From positions 1 through 29,188 of the forward strand of contig JADNYJ010000408.1 in NCBI GenBank assembly GCA_015501075.1: DNA of 29,188 nt. Direction: 5' to 3'. Within the stretch, counting starts at the first letter, position 1. Every line of letters starts with the position of its first letter. This document shows, piece by piece, positions 1-10,389 of the stretch. The position numbers and the translations under genes were made by a program. The notes under the pieces are model-generated. The model was not told the DNA's origin. It did not search any database and saw nothing but the letters and a program-made list of their open reading frames with translations. Source of the DNA: Gymnopilus junonius (lineage: Eukaryota > Basidiomycota > Agaricomycetes > Agaricales > Galerinaceae).

Positions 1-198
1 AACTCGATCGACTGTAGTCGACGACCGATCCGACGAAGTGACGGGGAGTTCGTAGGATACGCCTACGAATTCACAGAAGAACAACTGGCTAACGTCGACG
101 ACATCGACAACACGCCAAACAACTGGTATGACACGGCGCAGGACTCCTGGCAAGGAGAGGAGGCAGAAAACAACATGAGCGGTGAGCCCCATTATTGA
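1..198 (+). CDS. C-terminal tail of an LTR-retrotransposon polyprotein (partial)
   Basis: The frame is open from the first base to a TGA at 196-198 and gives 65 residues, acidic and rich in Asn/Asp, with an FVGYAYEFTEEQL segment. It ends 33 bp before a purine tract and an LTR, which is where the Pol polyprotein of a Ty3/gypsy- or copia-type element ends. No catalytic motif is inside the window, so the superfamily cannot be decided here. The assignment rests on position relative to the LTR. The rest of the element, including its 5' LTR, lies outside the window to the left. Confidence 0.6.
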   Translation, partial: NSIDCSRRPIRRSDGEFVGYAYEFTEEQLANVDDIDNTPNNWYDTAQDSWQGEEAENNMSGEPHY

Positions 199-218
199 AG
201 CCAGGGGCTTCAATTCTT

Positions 219-231
219 AGTAGGGGGGTAA
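219..231 (+). other. Polypurine tract of the LTR retrotransposon
   Basis: A short purine-rich run (TAGTAGGGGGGTAA) directly abuts the TGTTACGAC start of the LTR. Its position and composition fit the plus-strand primer site used in reverse transcription. It supports the plus orientation of the element and the LTR boundary at 232. Confidence 0.6.
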
Positions 232-689
232 TGTTACGACTCTCTTTTCCTGTTATCTTATCGCACGCCCCTCATTTTCTTTTCGTTATCATTTATCGAA
301 TGATTACTATTTATAGTTTCTTCATGATCATCTTCGCTCGCGAGATGATCATTCTCTCTCTTACTTGTATGAGGACAATCTTCCTTTTCTGATCATCATC
401 CCTTCCGCAGTACCCTATGATGATCACCCCTTTCCGATTCCCCTCGTTTCGTCACCGTTTCATTATATTATTATCAACCACAAATAACTATATAAACAGT
501 AGCTAGACTACGATGTACATTAGCTTGTTCTTGAGAAATATACATCTCTTGTAACATTCGAGACGAACTTGAACCACTAGGCATTCTTCTGTCGAAGACA
601 ATACCTAGCGGACTTCATCGAACGAACTCTACGACTACTACACCAGACCTTATCTTATCTGATTAGGTTCTGTTGTCAACGTCGTAACA
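232..689 (+). repeat. 3' long terminal repeat, 458 bp
   Basis: The repeat starts TGTTACGAC and ends GTCGTAACA, a perfect 9-bp terminal inverted repeat with the canonical TG...CA ends. It follows directly on a polypurine tract and the end of an open Pol frame. A TATA-like CTATATAAAC near 489 could be the promoter of the LTR. Only one LTR is visible, so neither LTR-LTR divergence nor the target-site duplication can be tested within the window. Confidence 0.85.
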
Positions 690-970
690 GTGCCTATGCC
701 ATATGTAGAATAGATCTTATGCTTTGAGTGTGCTAGATGGAGGGGGCTGGGAACAATAATCAAATAATTCAAATTATCTCAATCAACGTTGAAGCTCTGA
801 CAGCTGCCCACGCCGAACTTTCCAGTTGGTCAACCATGATCAAAGTTGAACTCTCCAGTTCGGAATTGACTGCACCCATCCCGCTCTGCCAAGTCTCAAC
901 TGAAATTCCAACTGAGACTCAAATGAATCTCAAATGAAGTCCAACCGGCCTACTCTGAGTGACCCTAATG
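690..970. other. Unassigned sequence between LTR and duplicated block
   Basis: No gene could be supported. Short open frames at 737-937 and 934-1128 lack recognisable domains and resemble random frames. The stretch holds degenerate short repeats of the type CCAGTTSG and ATGAATCTCAA. Confidence 0.4.
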
Positions 971-2135
971 CCATTGAAAGGACCCTAGTTTCGAGGACCG
1001 AATCAACCAATCTGTGTGGAAAATCAAAGATTTTTTGTGGTAACCCAGCGGGTATCCCAGAGAATCACAAGAACAAGGACAGGAAAATAACCGGGGGGCA
1101 CAAGGAGTCTATGACTCGAAAACCGTGAGTACAAGAGGTGCGAGCCAGAGAAATTGTCGTGGCTTTCATGAGGTTTAAGGTTTACCTAGGTCTGCGGGGA
1201 CCTTGGAAGTTATGCTTCATTGATCATTATTTGCTACATGCTCCTTCAAGAGTCAAGACTGTGTATGTCATATGTAGCACCTGCTGCAAAAACAGGGTTT
1301 ACCAGTATTTATGCTGTTTCAGGGACAGCCACTCACTGACTCAGCACGAAGGCTACCTGCATTGAATTCACTGTTTAATGAGAGGTGCTATATCTACTTC
1401 AAAAAAGTGTCACATTCTATGAGTATGTAGCAAACAATTGCCTACCTGAGTTGAAATGTGCCACTTTCGAATGTTTTTTAATGTCTTTCTAGGAAGCAAT
1501 ATCACATTTATCAAATCTCGGCAAGTCCTATAAGTACACAATTACGTTTATGTTCCTTTGATGCCCGATACAATAAGAGATTGCTTACCATGGGTATCTT
1601 CGAAGCAGCTGCTATCATCCCTAGTCATTATCTTATATGCAGCATGCCTTTGTTCTGTGAACAAACACCAATATGATTTACGGAAAATGGCTTTGCGTTC
1701 TATGATAACCATACAATTATGCAAATTGGATCTGGGCTTGCACCTTGCTCCACCGCTCATGATTGATATCATCGGAAGAATGAGAGAACATAAGAAGAGA
1801 CAAACCCAGAAAAGTGCAGGCGAGGAACTTGGCTACTTTGTCCGGATTCTCGATAAGAGAGGAACCAACAGACAAGAATAGAAGGCAGTGGTTGGCAGTG
1901 GTTCCCATCTCCTCCAGAAGCACCTGTCCACATGTTTCATCGAATCTGAATTCCAAGGATTTGAGCTGTTTGGAATATGTTGCTAGCCATAAGAGACCTT
2001 TGAGTGATGTCTGAGGAGGAGGGCTAGCAATTGGGTCAGTATTTACACATAGAGTCTCGAGTAAAGGCCAGGCCATGGCTAGCTGTTTGATTTTGTCATT
2101 GGTCAAATTAAATGGGTGTGTGGAAAAGTTGAGAT
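971..2135 (-). repeat. Segmental duplicate (copy A) of the 3' end and downstream flank of the F-box gene
   Basis: Sequence from CATTGAAAGGACCC near 971 to AAAAGTTGAGAT at 2135 matches 24691-25860 along its full length with only scattered substitutions and small indels. Homology stops abruptly at 2135/2136, where copy B continues into more F-box coding sequence. The shared block therefore holds about 750 bp of downstream flank plus roughly the last 140 codons of the F-box/LRR gene, read on the minus strand. No terminal repeats typical of a transposon were seen at the ends of the block, so duplication by recombination or template switching is as likely as transposition. Confidence 0.85.
1717..2135 (-). 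pseudogene. Truncated 3' fragment of an F-box/LRR gene (copy A)
   Basis: The minus-strand frame gives the same C-terminus as the gene at 25442-27007, including SHSSDDINHERW and the ending VQAQIQFA before the stop. Only the last 129-140 codons are present; the F-box and most leucine-rich repeats are missing. There is no start codon context or upstream exon, so it is called a gene fragment. The few substitutions relative to copy B suggest a fairly recent duplication. Confidence 0.85.
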
Positions 2136-2351
2136 TCCATTCGCATGCGAAGAGTATGTATCTGGATCATTTGAAGCAAAAGGAAAAGTGCTACATTATG
2201 AAGCATGAAAAAGGTTTGTCTGTTTGGGCTCCCTTTGCTTAAGGGATGAGAGTTGACTCTTTCCTCTGCAGATCATGATGATATGTTTGATATGCCTACT
2301 TTTGATTAGATGGATGGAAAGAGGTGAAAAAAGCGGATATGATTTATGTTT

Positions 2352-2359
2352 GAAAATGG
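2352..2359. repeat. Target-site duplication of the KDZ element, left copy
   Basis: GAAAATGG directly precedes the left terminal inverted repeat, and the identical eight bases at 17257-17264 directly follow the right one. An 8-bp duplication is the length described for KDZ/Zisupton-type (and hAT) insertions. Confidence 0.9.
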
Positions 2360-2401
2360 CACCTTTGGCACCAGATGCCGACCACCTGAAGGCCGGGTTT
2401 A
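2360..2401 (+). repeat. Left terminal inverted repeat of the KDZ element
   Basis: Begins CACCTTTGGCACCAGATGCC and runs 42 bp. Compared with the reverse complement of 17215-17256 it differs at three positions (6, 29 and 36). It contains an inner near-palindrome, TGGCACCAGATGCC, which may be part of the transposase binding site; that function is inference. Confidence 0.92.
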
Positions 2402-2669
2402 GTCAGACAATCTCACCCACCACCACGCCATCATCATCGATCACCGCGGCATCCCCGCCATCTCCTGCAACCCAGAAAGATGATCCGAGAGCTGGTCAGG
2501 GATGGTCGGCTATATTTTATGATCAATCTATAATTATAAAATAGTCGGTAGTTCCCATCCTTGTCTGAAAATAGAATGTATCTGACCTGGATGTATGCAT
2601 CCTTTTCTGCTCTCGCGTCCACTATCCATTCCACCCTTGACGCCTCCATTTCCCAACTTATTCACGACT

Positions 2670-5600
2670 ATGATCACTACTATCTCCAGGGCTAGAGGAA
2701 GGCAAAAGGCAGTAATGTCTGGCCTAGGCCCCATTTTTGTCACTCCCGAGAAACAACCTGCTAAGTGGAAGCAGTGAGAAAAGACTGTCCCTTGCCTCAA
2801 TTTCGAGGCCAAACGAGCGCAACTTGAGAAGCAACTTCAAGATCTCCTTGCATCCGCTGAAGAACCTACCCCGGGCTCATTGGATGGCGATCAGGCTCCT
2901 AACGATGCATCTCCACCTGATGCCAATATGTCAGAGGACATATGGGAGGATGTCGATGAAACAAGTTCATCTGATTTAATCCCACCTACTGCCATAGATG
3001 CAAAACCTCGGACAGATCCCGTTCCTAAGAAAAAGCGTCTTACCCCCGATCAAGCCACTCTCAATCTATATGCCAAATGGCGCGCTTTGCTTCCTTCCCT
3101 CATCGATCCATATCTTGCCTACTCGGCTGCCACAACAGGCAAGAAACTTCGACCTCTGGAGGGCAATTCGTTCAATGGAAAGTGTTGTGTCACGGGTCCT
3201 TCGTGCAAGAAGAAAGAGATCAGTGTCCTCTGTCTGTTCTGGGATTGTATGTCCTTTTGCTTTCAGATTTTCAGATTACCTGGTGTTGTCAAACTGAGAC
3301 TTTGCCAGATTGCGAACCAATGACATTCCGCTTTTGTACATGTGAAACCCTCAGCCAGATGCTGGTTCGCCACGGATTGTTCCCGACCACCCCTGAACAG
3401 ATCCGTATGGCCATTTCAATCGATTTTTTGCATCTATATGCCGCTATCTTCGAACAGACCTGCGATGCAATCAATGCGATATCAGTTGCTCTGAATAACT
3501 TCTACAGTAGATGAGGGTTTTATCTTCTCAACGCTCAGGTATGTGGCTGATCCTGGCATTGACGTTCATGCTGATGACTGGATTGTACAGGGCGAACAAT
3601 ATCGAGAACCATTCCAACATAGTTTTGGTCATGCAGCCCAGTGGCTTGACGGGCTCCGTGTTTTAGTGGAGAAAGGCACAGATACTATCTTGGATGAGGC
3701 TGATACATTCCTTCGCACAGTTAACTCAGGTCCTACAGCCAACCCACCCCTACTCAAACAGACCATCCGAGATATCATTTCCACCTCACCACCTTGCTCT
3801 TCAGACCTGAATCGACCATCATCCCAAGCCTTAGACAATCTGTCCCTATCTACACCGCCTCCCAGCCTCGTCTTGCCTCCAGCCACTCTATCATACGCGA
3901 TACCCTCTCACACGTCTCCATCGCTGGTTCAACCGAGCTCAGCAACTGCAACTGACTTAGACAATCCGTCCCTATCTACACCGCCTCCCAGCCTCATCTC
4001 GCCTCCAGCCACTCTATCATACGCGGTACCCTCTCACACATCTCCATCTCCGGTTCAACCGATCTCAGCAACTGCACCCGAAGTGTGGTCTGAATGTTCG
4101 TGAACCCTTCGTCAACTGTGCCCTGCCTGCTTTGGTGGCTCTAAGTTCGGCCAAGATCTTGCAGAGTAGGTACCTCAGCAGGTTATCGAACATCACAGTA
4201 CTCATGCCATGACATTATCAGTGGCGGAGATTTTCAGATCGCCACTGATGGTAATTTCCATCACCATCATCTTGTTTCTGCAGGTCAGAGCGTACCCTTC
4301 CACGATCCTAAGCACGTCATTCCAAAGGCGTTCATTGATGAAGTTGGCGAAGCCATCCTAAAGGCATGGAAATCTCCCCTGAAGAAGCATAAGCCAAAGG
4401 TTCTGGACTCTGCGGTTGATGAATGCGAGAAGGCCCACGAGGCTGCGGATGGTGACAAAAAGAAGGTGAATGAAGGCCAATATGATGACATGGGATGGAT
4501 GTCATTGGTTTGCCGTCACGACATCCCATTATTCTTTGCCAACATTGACATGCCTGGCAAGCAGCAGAAGTATTCTGTAGCCCTGATTCTCTGGTTTTTC
4601 GCATTGATCCCGGCAAATGCAACAGTCACCGCATTGTACGATATAGCATGCATCCTAGAATGCAGCATCGAGTTGGTAAGTCACACCTGCTATTGGAAAA
4701 GATCATTGTTTACCTACTCCCCATCTTCGCCACAATCCTCACAGTTTGATTTCTTACCAGCCCATGTCGTATCACGGGTCCAGTTTGTTACCACAGCAAT
4801 GCACGCTTACAGGCACCAATGGTCATGCCAGCTTATGTATAATCCTAGATTGTGCAGAGGTTTAGGGTTGACAGATGGTGAGGGGGTGGAAAGAATGTGG
4901 GCCTGTCTACGGAAGCTTATATCCCTCGTGAGGACATCCTCCGTAAGTAAAGATCATCATGCTCAGTTCGAGTATTAATTCTCAACTTACAGCGTGCGCA
5001 TCAGATTTGGCTGACAGACCATCAGCTCTCCGCTATCGCATTTGACTTGAGGGTTGACCTAGCAGATTGGATCAAGTGTCATTGGCATAAAGGCATGCAG
5101 GATCAAGGTGCTAGGGCTAAGGCCGTCATTGAAAAATGCGGAATGACTCAATCGGATCTACGCATCCAATGGGACCTACAGAAATCTGCGCAGATGTCTG
5201 TAAGAGTGCGTGAGTGAAATTATCTGCTACTCGAGCCCATGGCATCTTTCTGACATACCTCGCATCATCTAGATGCCCCCAATAAGTTGAAAAAAGAGTT
5301 AGATTTGCTTCTCAGCTTGCAAGGTGACCTCGAACTTGTCGACAAGTCAATCCGTGCCACTGAAGCCTCTCTGGCCACATCAACTATGCCAGAGAAATCC
5401 AAAGAAATTCTCAAGGGATTGTACGAAAGTCACTCATCATTCACCGATTGCATCGAGGCCCTTTACGCATCCCTGAACTTTTATGACTCCTACCCTGATC
5501 TCAAAGGTGCAAACCTCGAATTTGTTAGGACCCTTCTTCTGGCCCACGATCTGAAGATCAACATTCGAAAGCGAGCCATTGGAAGTTTCTTTGAGTGGGA

Positions 5601-7426
5601 TCGGCTGGATCAAGCCATTGGAGGTCGCAATCAGGCACTTGGTGAGTTCCACCTTGGATGTTCTATGTCTCAAACTCATCTTGATTGCTAGGAATGAAGC
5701 TGCATCAGCAAATGTGAAAAGCGATCTCCAGATGGGTGCCTGCTCTTGTAGCATCCATCAAAAAATTCAATACATACTGTACCAAGCTTGCCAATATGTA
5801 TGATCCTGCCTGCAACATTCCGCTCCCCCTTCCGCTACCAACAAAGTTGTCTGACCTTTGAGATGATCCAGGTCTCATGGAGGACATGTGGATAACGCCA
5901 TCTGAGACCAAAGCAGAGCCCTGGCTGGATGACTGAAATGTGCGGTCAGGAATCCATGCGAATGTCAAGCTAGATCGCTGCCAGGAGGAAGAAAAACGAC
6001 TGACATATGAAGTGGATAATCTCTGTGCGTGGTTCGGCTGGGAAATGTGTGCTGTAGAACTGGCCATTCGGGCCCCTCGATGTGAGCAAATCCTCAGTCA
6101 ATAGCACAGAATTAAATGCTCACCTTCCCCCATGACTTAGATTCTTCCTTCCTCATTCCCCTCAGTGACTACCGAGATCATTTGCTTCACCTGAAATGCA
6201 GATGGGGAAAGGCACTCGGCCTAACTACGGAGTTCAATTCTCATGTCAATCGTGCATCTCTGAATGCATCCGCACTGGTTGGGAATGCTGAAGTTATTTC
6301 GGCGAAGGCTGTGTACAAGCTGAGTGATCCTGAAGAGATTGACGATCACATCCGGGATGATCCAGAAGAAAGTCCCGACGACTTCGACAATCAACTGGTG
6401 CATGACCAGCTTTCGAATGAAGAAGATGCTACTGTTATTGCATTCTCCGACATACTTCAAATGGAGAAAGATGATCCCGACGACACATCAAGCATCGAGT
6501 TTTCCGAAGAATGCATGGCCTTGGCCTGGACACCAACTGTGAGTGCTGGTAAAGTAAAACAGTGTCTCAATATGTACTGACAATTATGCAAGCATCTCGA
6601 CGCTGACACCTGGCTATGCAATTGTCAATCTAAAATTCTCTCCATGGCCTTCAGTGGTCAGCACTATGTCGAACGCAAGTTTTCGACATACAGCTTTGGG
6701 CAGAAAGAGCTCGAAAGCCTGGATTCCAAACGAGCTCTCTTAAATGACATCTGCATTAATGGCCTCGGTGGCCTGCTCCAGACACTTTTCTCCAAGGATC
6801 CCATTCGTGGTCACTACACCCATCAATCAGCCCTCTTCACGATATATGAAATGAATCATATTCGGTATAGGGCTCCCGATGCAGAGCTTTGGTGAAATAT
6901 TTGTCGAACTGAATATTGGTCGAAGGACATCTGGATTCTTCCTATTCATAGGCCGACCGAACACCACTGGGTCCTCGCCGTGATCTATCCCAGATGCCGA
7001 AAAGTATATCTTTATGATTCCCTTGCACGCAACTCAAATTGGAAGCATGATATGATAGTAAGAACTACACAACTGCCTTGATAATGATCTAATATTTTCA
7101 TAGAGCATCTCCATCTTCATCTCCCATATAATTGAATTGGCCAATCGAGCGGACTGCCCTACAGATGCTATTCCAACAGGGTGGGTTGCAAACCCAGTCA
7201 TAGTACGTCTTTGTCTGATATACGAAATGTTGGCCACTGTTCTAAATTCGACGCCAAGTTATTTCCCATCCAGACAAATGGGTATGATTGTGGCCTCTGG
7301 GTCCTAGCATGGATTGCAGCCACCTTGAGGGGCTATGGCACTGTGTCAGACTGTATAGTCGAGGATGATATGCCGAATTGGAGGACGGTCTTAGGCCATC
7401 TAATTCATATCACCTGCGACTCGTAG
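2670..7426 (+). pseudogene. KDZ transposase fused to Ulp1-like (C48) cysteine peptidase, inactivated
   Basis: Likely start is ATG 2670 (or 2715). An N-terminal charged segment and a cysteine cluster (CxC type, FRFCTCE, then CPACFGG) precede the KDZ core: ATDGNFHHHH near 4246, CRHDIPLFFANID near 4510, YDIACIL, TTAMHAY and DGEGVERMW near 4880. A helical region (LLLAHDLKINIRKRAIG) follows. The C-terminal third is a Ulp1/SENP-like peptidase with HHW (His 6965-6967), LYDS (Asp 7016-7018) and QTNGYDCG (Cys 7289-7291). Introns fit GT-AG rules, for example 3539-3590. Seven in-frame TGA codons interrupt the frame: 2775, 3512, 4101, 5715, 5859, 5934 and 6893. Where I can recall the family, these positions carry Arg (TRRGF, QQMRKAI, LWRN). 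One join near 3250 leaves an implausibly short intron. The family is secure; inactivation is inferred from the stops. Confidence 0.92.
3831..4078 (+). repeat. 126-bp tandem duplication inside the KDZ gene
   Basis: Two adjacent units, from 3831 and from 3957, match nearly base for base and keep the frame (42 codons each). They encode a Ser/Pro/Thr-rich linker with SLSTPPPSL and SHTSPS in both copies. The linker lies between the N-terminal cysteine cluster and the KDZ core, where a length change would be tolerated. Confidence 0.85.
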
Positions 7427-7710
7427 TTTTATTTAGGGTCTTGCAAATATTAACTGATCATCGAGTATCCAAATCTAGACCTTCTTTGCCTTTATGAGTT
7501 CAAGCAAGCATGAGGATGATGGAAGCATCTATCTGTACAGTTCATCAAGCCACCGAAGGGATTCTCAACAGGGCCAGACAGCATATTGTCCACTAATTTT
7601 TTTGCCCCCTAGTTCTTTCGTCCTGTTTACACGGTTTCTACGATCCTTGATTCCACCATCAGTATGTTATGTCCATCCACATCCTGGTTTGAAGTTTCCT
7701 GACAAATTGC
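7427..7710. other. Spacer downstream of the KDZ-Ulp1 gene
   Basis: No gene could be supported here. It probably holds the 3' flank of the transposase gene and the promoter of the small gene starting near 7711; a pyrimidine-rich stretch at 7590-7640 is the only visible feature. Confidence 0.4.
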
Positions 7711-8418
7711 AGATGGATAACACGGCTAATGACCTCAGCGGCGCTGAGCCTCTCAAAGACATGCCGACCAATCTGGCGCTCTGGCGCTTCACCAAGAAGT
7801 TGGCGAGGTTCAACCCCCAAGCCAAAGCCGATGGTCAGAAGGCCGAATTTGATGACCTCGTCAAATGCCTCCTTGAAGCCCGGTGGCCTGGGGCTGTGAC
7901 CTCCGCTCACCTTGCTGACATACGTGCTGTTGACTACATTTCATCTGGTATTTAATCTGCAGTGTTAGTTTCAGATGAAAGTCCAAGTCGAATCCCTCAG
8001 CTTTGCATCTGAACCTCAAGTTCCGGATTGGAAAGGGTCTATGTGCGCTGGATTGATCAATCCGGTGGACTCATGCAAATCCGTAAGTGATTTTTTTCAA
8101 TCCACGATGCCTGCTAAAGACATGTCACTTCAGGTATCCGCCAATTGCAATGAGTCTAGCGGGGGCAACGATGGCAGGGGAGGTGAAGGGGTGGGCGGCT
8201 CTGGTGTAGACATCTTTTCGGCACCCCTTCCCTCTACCTGGGGATTCCATCAGGATGCGAAGACAGGCCACTGGGTCATGAATGACCCTTGGTATGCCGA
8301 ATATTCTGATGATGATGCAGATGTCATCCCAGTCCCTACGGTGAATCATATGGTGAATCATATGAATGGGACTGCCACTGGCAATGCCAAAACCAGAATT
8401 AGGGGACACCATACTTGA
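7711..8418 (+). CDS. Small KDZ-element cargo gene of unknown function
   Basis: ATG 7711 opens a frame encoding MDNTANDLSGAEPLKDMPTN followed by a helical, Lys/Ala-rich segment to about 7947. A second coding stretch starts near 7975. A canonical intron (GTAAGT to CAG) at about 8082-8133 joins it to a Gly-rich segment and an acidic tail (YSDDDADVIP), with a TGA at 8416. The gap at 7948-7974 is too short for a normal intron, so the first join is uncertain and may hide an indel. I do not recognise the family. It lies between two element genes on the same strand as the transposase and converges with the minus-strand gene ending at 8540. Confidence 0.45.
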
Positions 8419-8539
8419 TCTTTGCCTATGAAACCTGTCGTCTATGTACCATTCACCTCAATAAATGTTGTGACTTAATCATACGAGCTCAGATTGCGAA
8501 GATGATGCAATATGCTAGTACAATTAAACTAACTGACTA

Positions 8540-9363
8540 TCAAAGATCATCGTTAGTAACCCCAAAACTAGTGCGCAGTAATGTAACACTGTTGGTTGTC
8601 TCTTGCTCGAGATTGTCCTTCAGGGCCTCGATGTCAACTCTCTCATCATTTTGAACAATGTCCTCCTTATGCCCTTTCTCCCCCTCAAGATCACCATCCT
8701 TCATATTGATCCCAACATTCTCGCTTATGACATTGACGTCTTCAGCCGCGTCCATCTGGGATTTAGGCTTTCGTCGTGGGCATGGGTGTGGGCACGGTCG
8801 CAGTTGCTTTGAGTTGTGGTTGTCAGGAAAATCATCGGGGCAACATTTTCTCTAGAGCCGCAGCTGTCAGTCAGGTGTGGCATTTCCTGGCCAAAGAAAC
8901 GAACCTTGCTAGAAATCCCCTGTCGCCTTTCACAGATGGTGAGGAACTGGGCCCAGGTATAGTTCAAATTCTGCTCGGAACAAAAATATGCAGCCAACCC
9001 CAGTCATGTTGTGATCCACTATGAGATGAAAAGAGGGAAGATATCAATAGACTGCACAGGTTTTCGAGGCCAAAACACACCTTCTGCTTGCTCTTCTTGA
9101 CGAAAGTGGTCAAATCTTGGTCTCCTCCATAGTCACTTGCTTTAAGTTGCCAATGGATGAACCACAGGTCGAAGAGGTGGTCGAAGAATACGGCTTCATG
9201 TTCTGTATCCTTCACTCTTCGATAATATGGCACAAGCTCAGTTATGAAGGTGGTTTGTGCCTCCTCCTCTTCTTTGGATTTTGCGGCTGATGGAGTGCTC
9301 TGACAGGAGGTATTGAGCCAAAAAAAATCTTGATCAATATGAAGGAAATGACGGACAGACCAT
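8540..9363 (-). CDS. 199-aa KDZ-element cargo gene, apparently intact
   Basis: Four minus-strand exons join with all introns in phase 0: ATG at 9361-9363; 9081-9299; 8905-8970; 8540-8851. The introns are 61, 110 and 53 nt, each with GT-AG ends. The product begins MSTPSAAKSKEEEE, then has a hydrophobic/aromatic segment (FFDHLFDLWFIHW). A Lys/Arg- and Cys-rich middle (RKCCPDD, CPHPCPRRKPK) could be a nuclear targeting or metal-binding patch, and the tail is acidic. The aromatic block resembles a recurrent basidiomycete family with a FW..LF..WF..WP pattern, but this product is far shorter. Unlike its neighbours it has no in-frame TGA. The long second intron is the weakest join. Confidence 0.55.
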
Positions 9364-9530
9364 ATCAGTTGGGGGACATTGGAAAAAGGTTGAAAAAGCG
9401 CTAGAGAGTGCAATGGTTCAATGAGGAAGCAAAAAAAAGGGATGGGTTTGATGGGTTTGATTACATCTGGAGAATCCGCCCCCATGTGCATTCCTCAGAT
9501 GACGCTTCTTTGCTCTTGACCACAGGCAAA
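9364..9530. promoter_or_regulatory. Shared intergenic region between two divergent cargo genes
   Basis: The minus-strand gene starts at 9363 and the plus-strand gene at 9531, leaving 167 bp for both promoters. No clear TATA box is visible. A bidirectional promoter is inferred from geometry only. Confidence 0.35.
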
Positions 9531-10195
9531 ATGGGTCGTCCGTGTTTGTATCACAATCCAGAAGATGTAGCTGCTGCAAAATGGCTGAAGAGCAAGAAAC
9601 ATTACGAGAAGTGTGTTTCCATAATGCCCTGGGATGCCGTAGCTGATGGACTCAGACAGGTGGGAAGTATTCAAAGTGGGAAGTAGTCGTCGGGATGGCT
9701 TGGGGGATGATCTTGACATGCTGAGCACATCAGAGGGCTTCCAAAACCATACAAAGCGACATGTTGGCATGTATGAGGCATATTGAAGCCTTTTGCGAAG
9801 GAAAAAGCAGGGATTGGGTTGAGGCGTTCAAAGCGTGAAAAGTGGAAGGTATGTATCATGATGCCGCAGTGATGATCTTGACGATTACGGCACATCTAAC
9901 AGCATCCAGAACCTTCAAGGGCAACGGCATGGTAAGTATGGGAGTTGGACTGCCTCAGATGGAGTTCCATTCAGAAACTCGACATAGAGTTGGCAGGCCG
10001 GAGAGCTATACAAATAGAAAGGATAAGAATTACTACCAGACCTTGAAGTTGAGAATAGAGCCACACCAGTCCAGAGCCATCTTTTCTGTTGGGTGCTTGG
10101 AAGAGGATTAAGCAGGCAGCAGTCGATTTGGAAGGGTGGACAGAGGTGGGGCAGAAGAAGACATGGGAAGTGTGGGATCTCAATCGATCCATGCA
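9531..10195 (+). pseudogene. GRP-x-LY motif gene of the KDZ element, frame-broken
   Basis: ATG 9531 opens MGRPCLYHNPEDVAAAKWLK followed by SKKHYEK. This is a basic N-terminal motif seen at the start of many agaricomycete proteins of unknown function near transposons (my recollection; it suggests nucleic-acid binding). A donor GTGTGT follows at 9609. Downstream coding-like stretches include MRHIEAFCEGKSRDWVEAF near 9770-9835, an exon ending at a GTAAGT donor at 9932, LDIELAGRRAIQIERIRI near 9978, and a Trp-rich segment near 10110-10190. They do not join into one open frame, and several breaks are TGA. The first exon is the confident part; the 3' end is a guess. Confidence 0.45.
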
Positions 10196-10389
10196 GTGAT
10201 CATGACATAGCTTTCTCACAAGTCGGACAGAGCGGATATTCTAAATTTAAAATGAGAAGATCACATTTGAATTTTAGGGCGGGAGAGACATATAAGAAAG
10301 AATTTTACACCAATGCATCAAGGTAAAGTATCAAGAAATATATTAGTATATTGGAGCCCATTTTGCCTCCATGCCCATTGCCTCGAAAT

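Noticed and set aside
1138..1365. A conserved small gene shared by 1138-1365 and 24849-25091
   Set aside because: The similarity is due to the segmental duplication, no start codon is conserved, and indels shift the frame between the copies.
3629..3886. Minus-strand open frame of 85 codons inside the KDZ gene
   Set aside because: It is the antisense shadow of the Ser/Pro-rich tandem linker on the plus strand.
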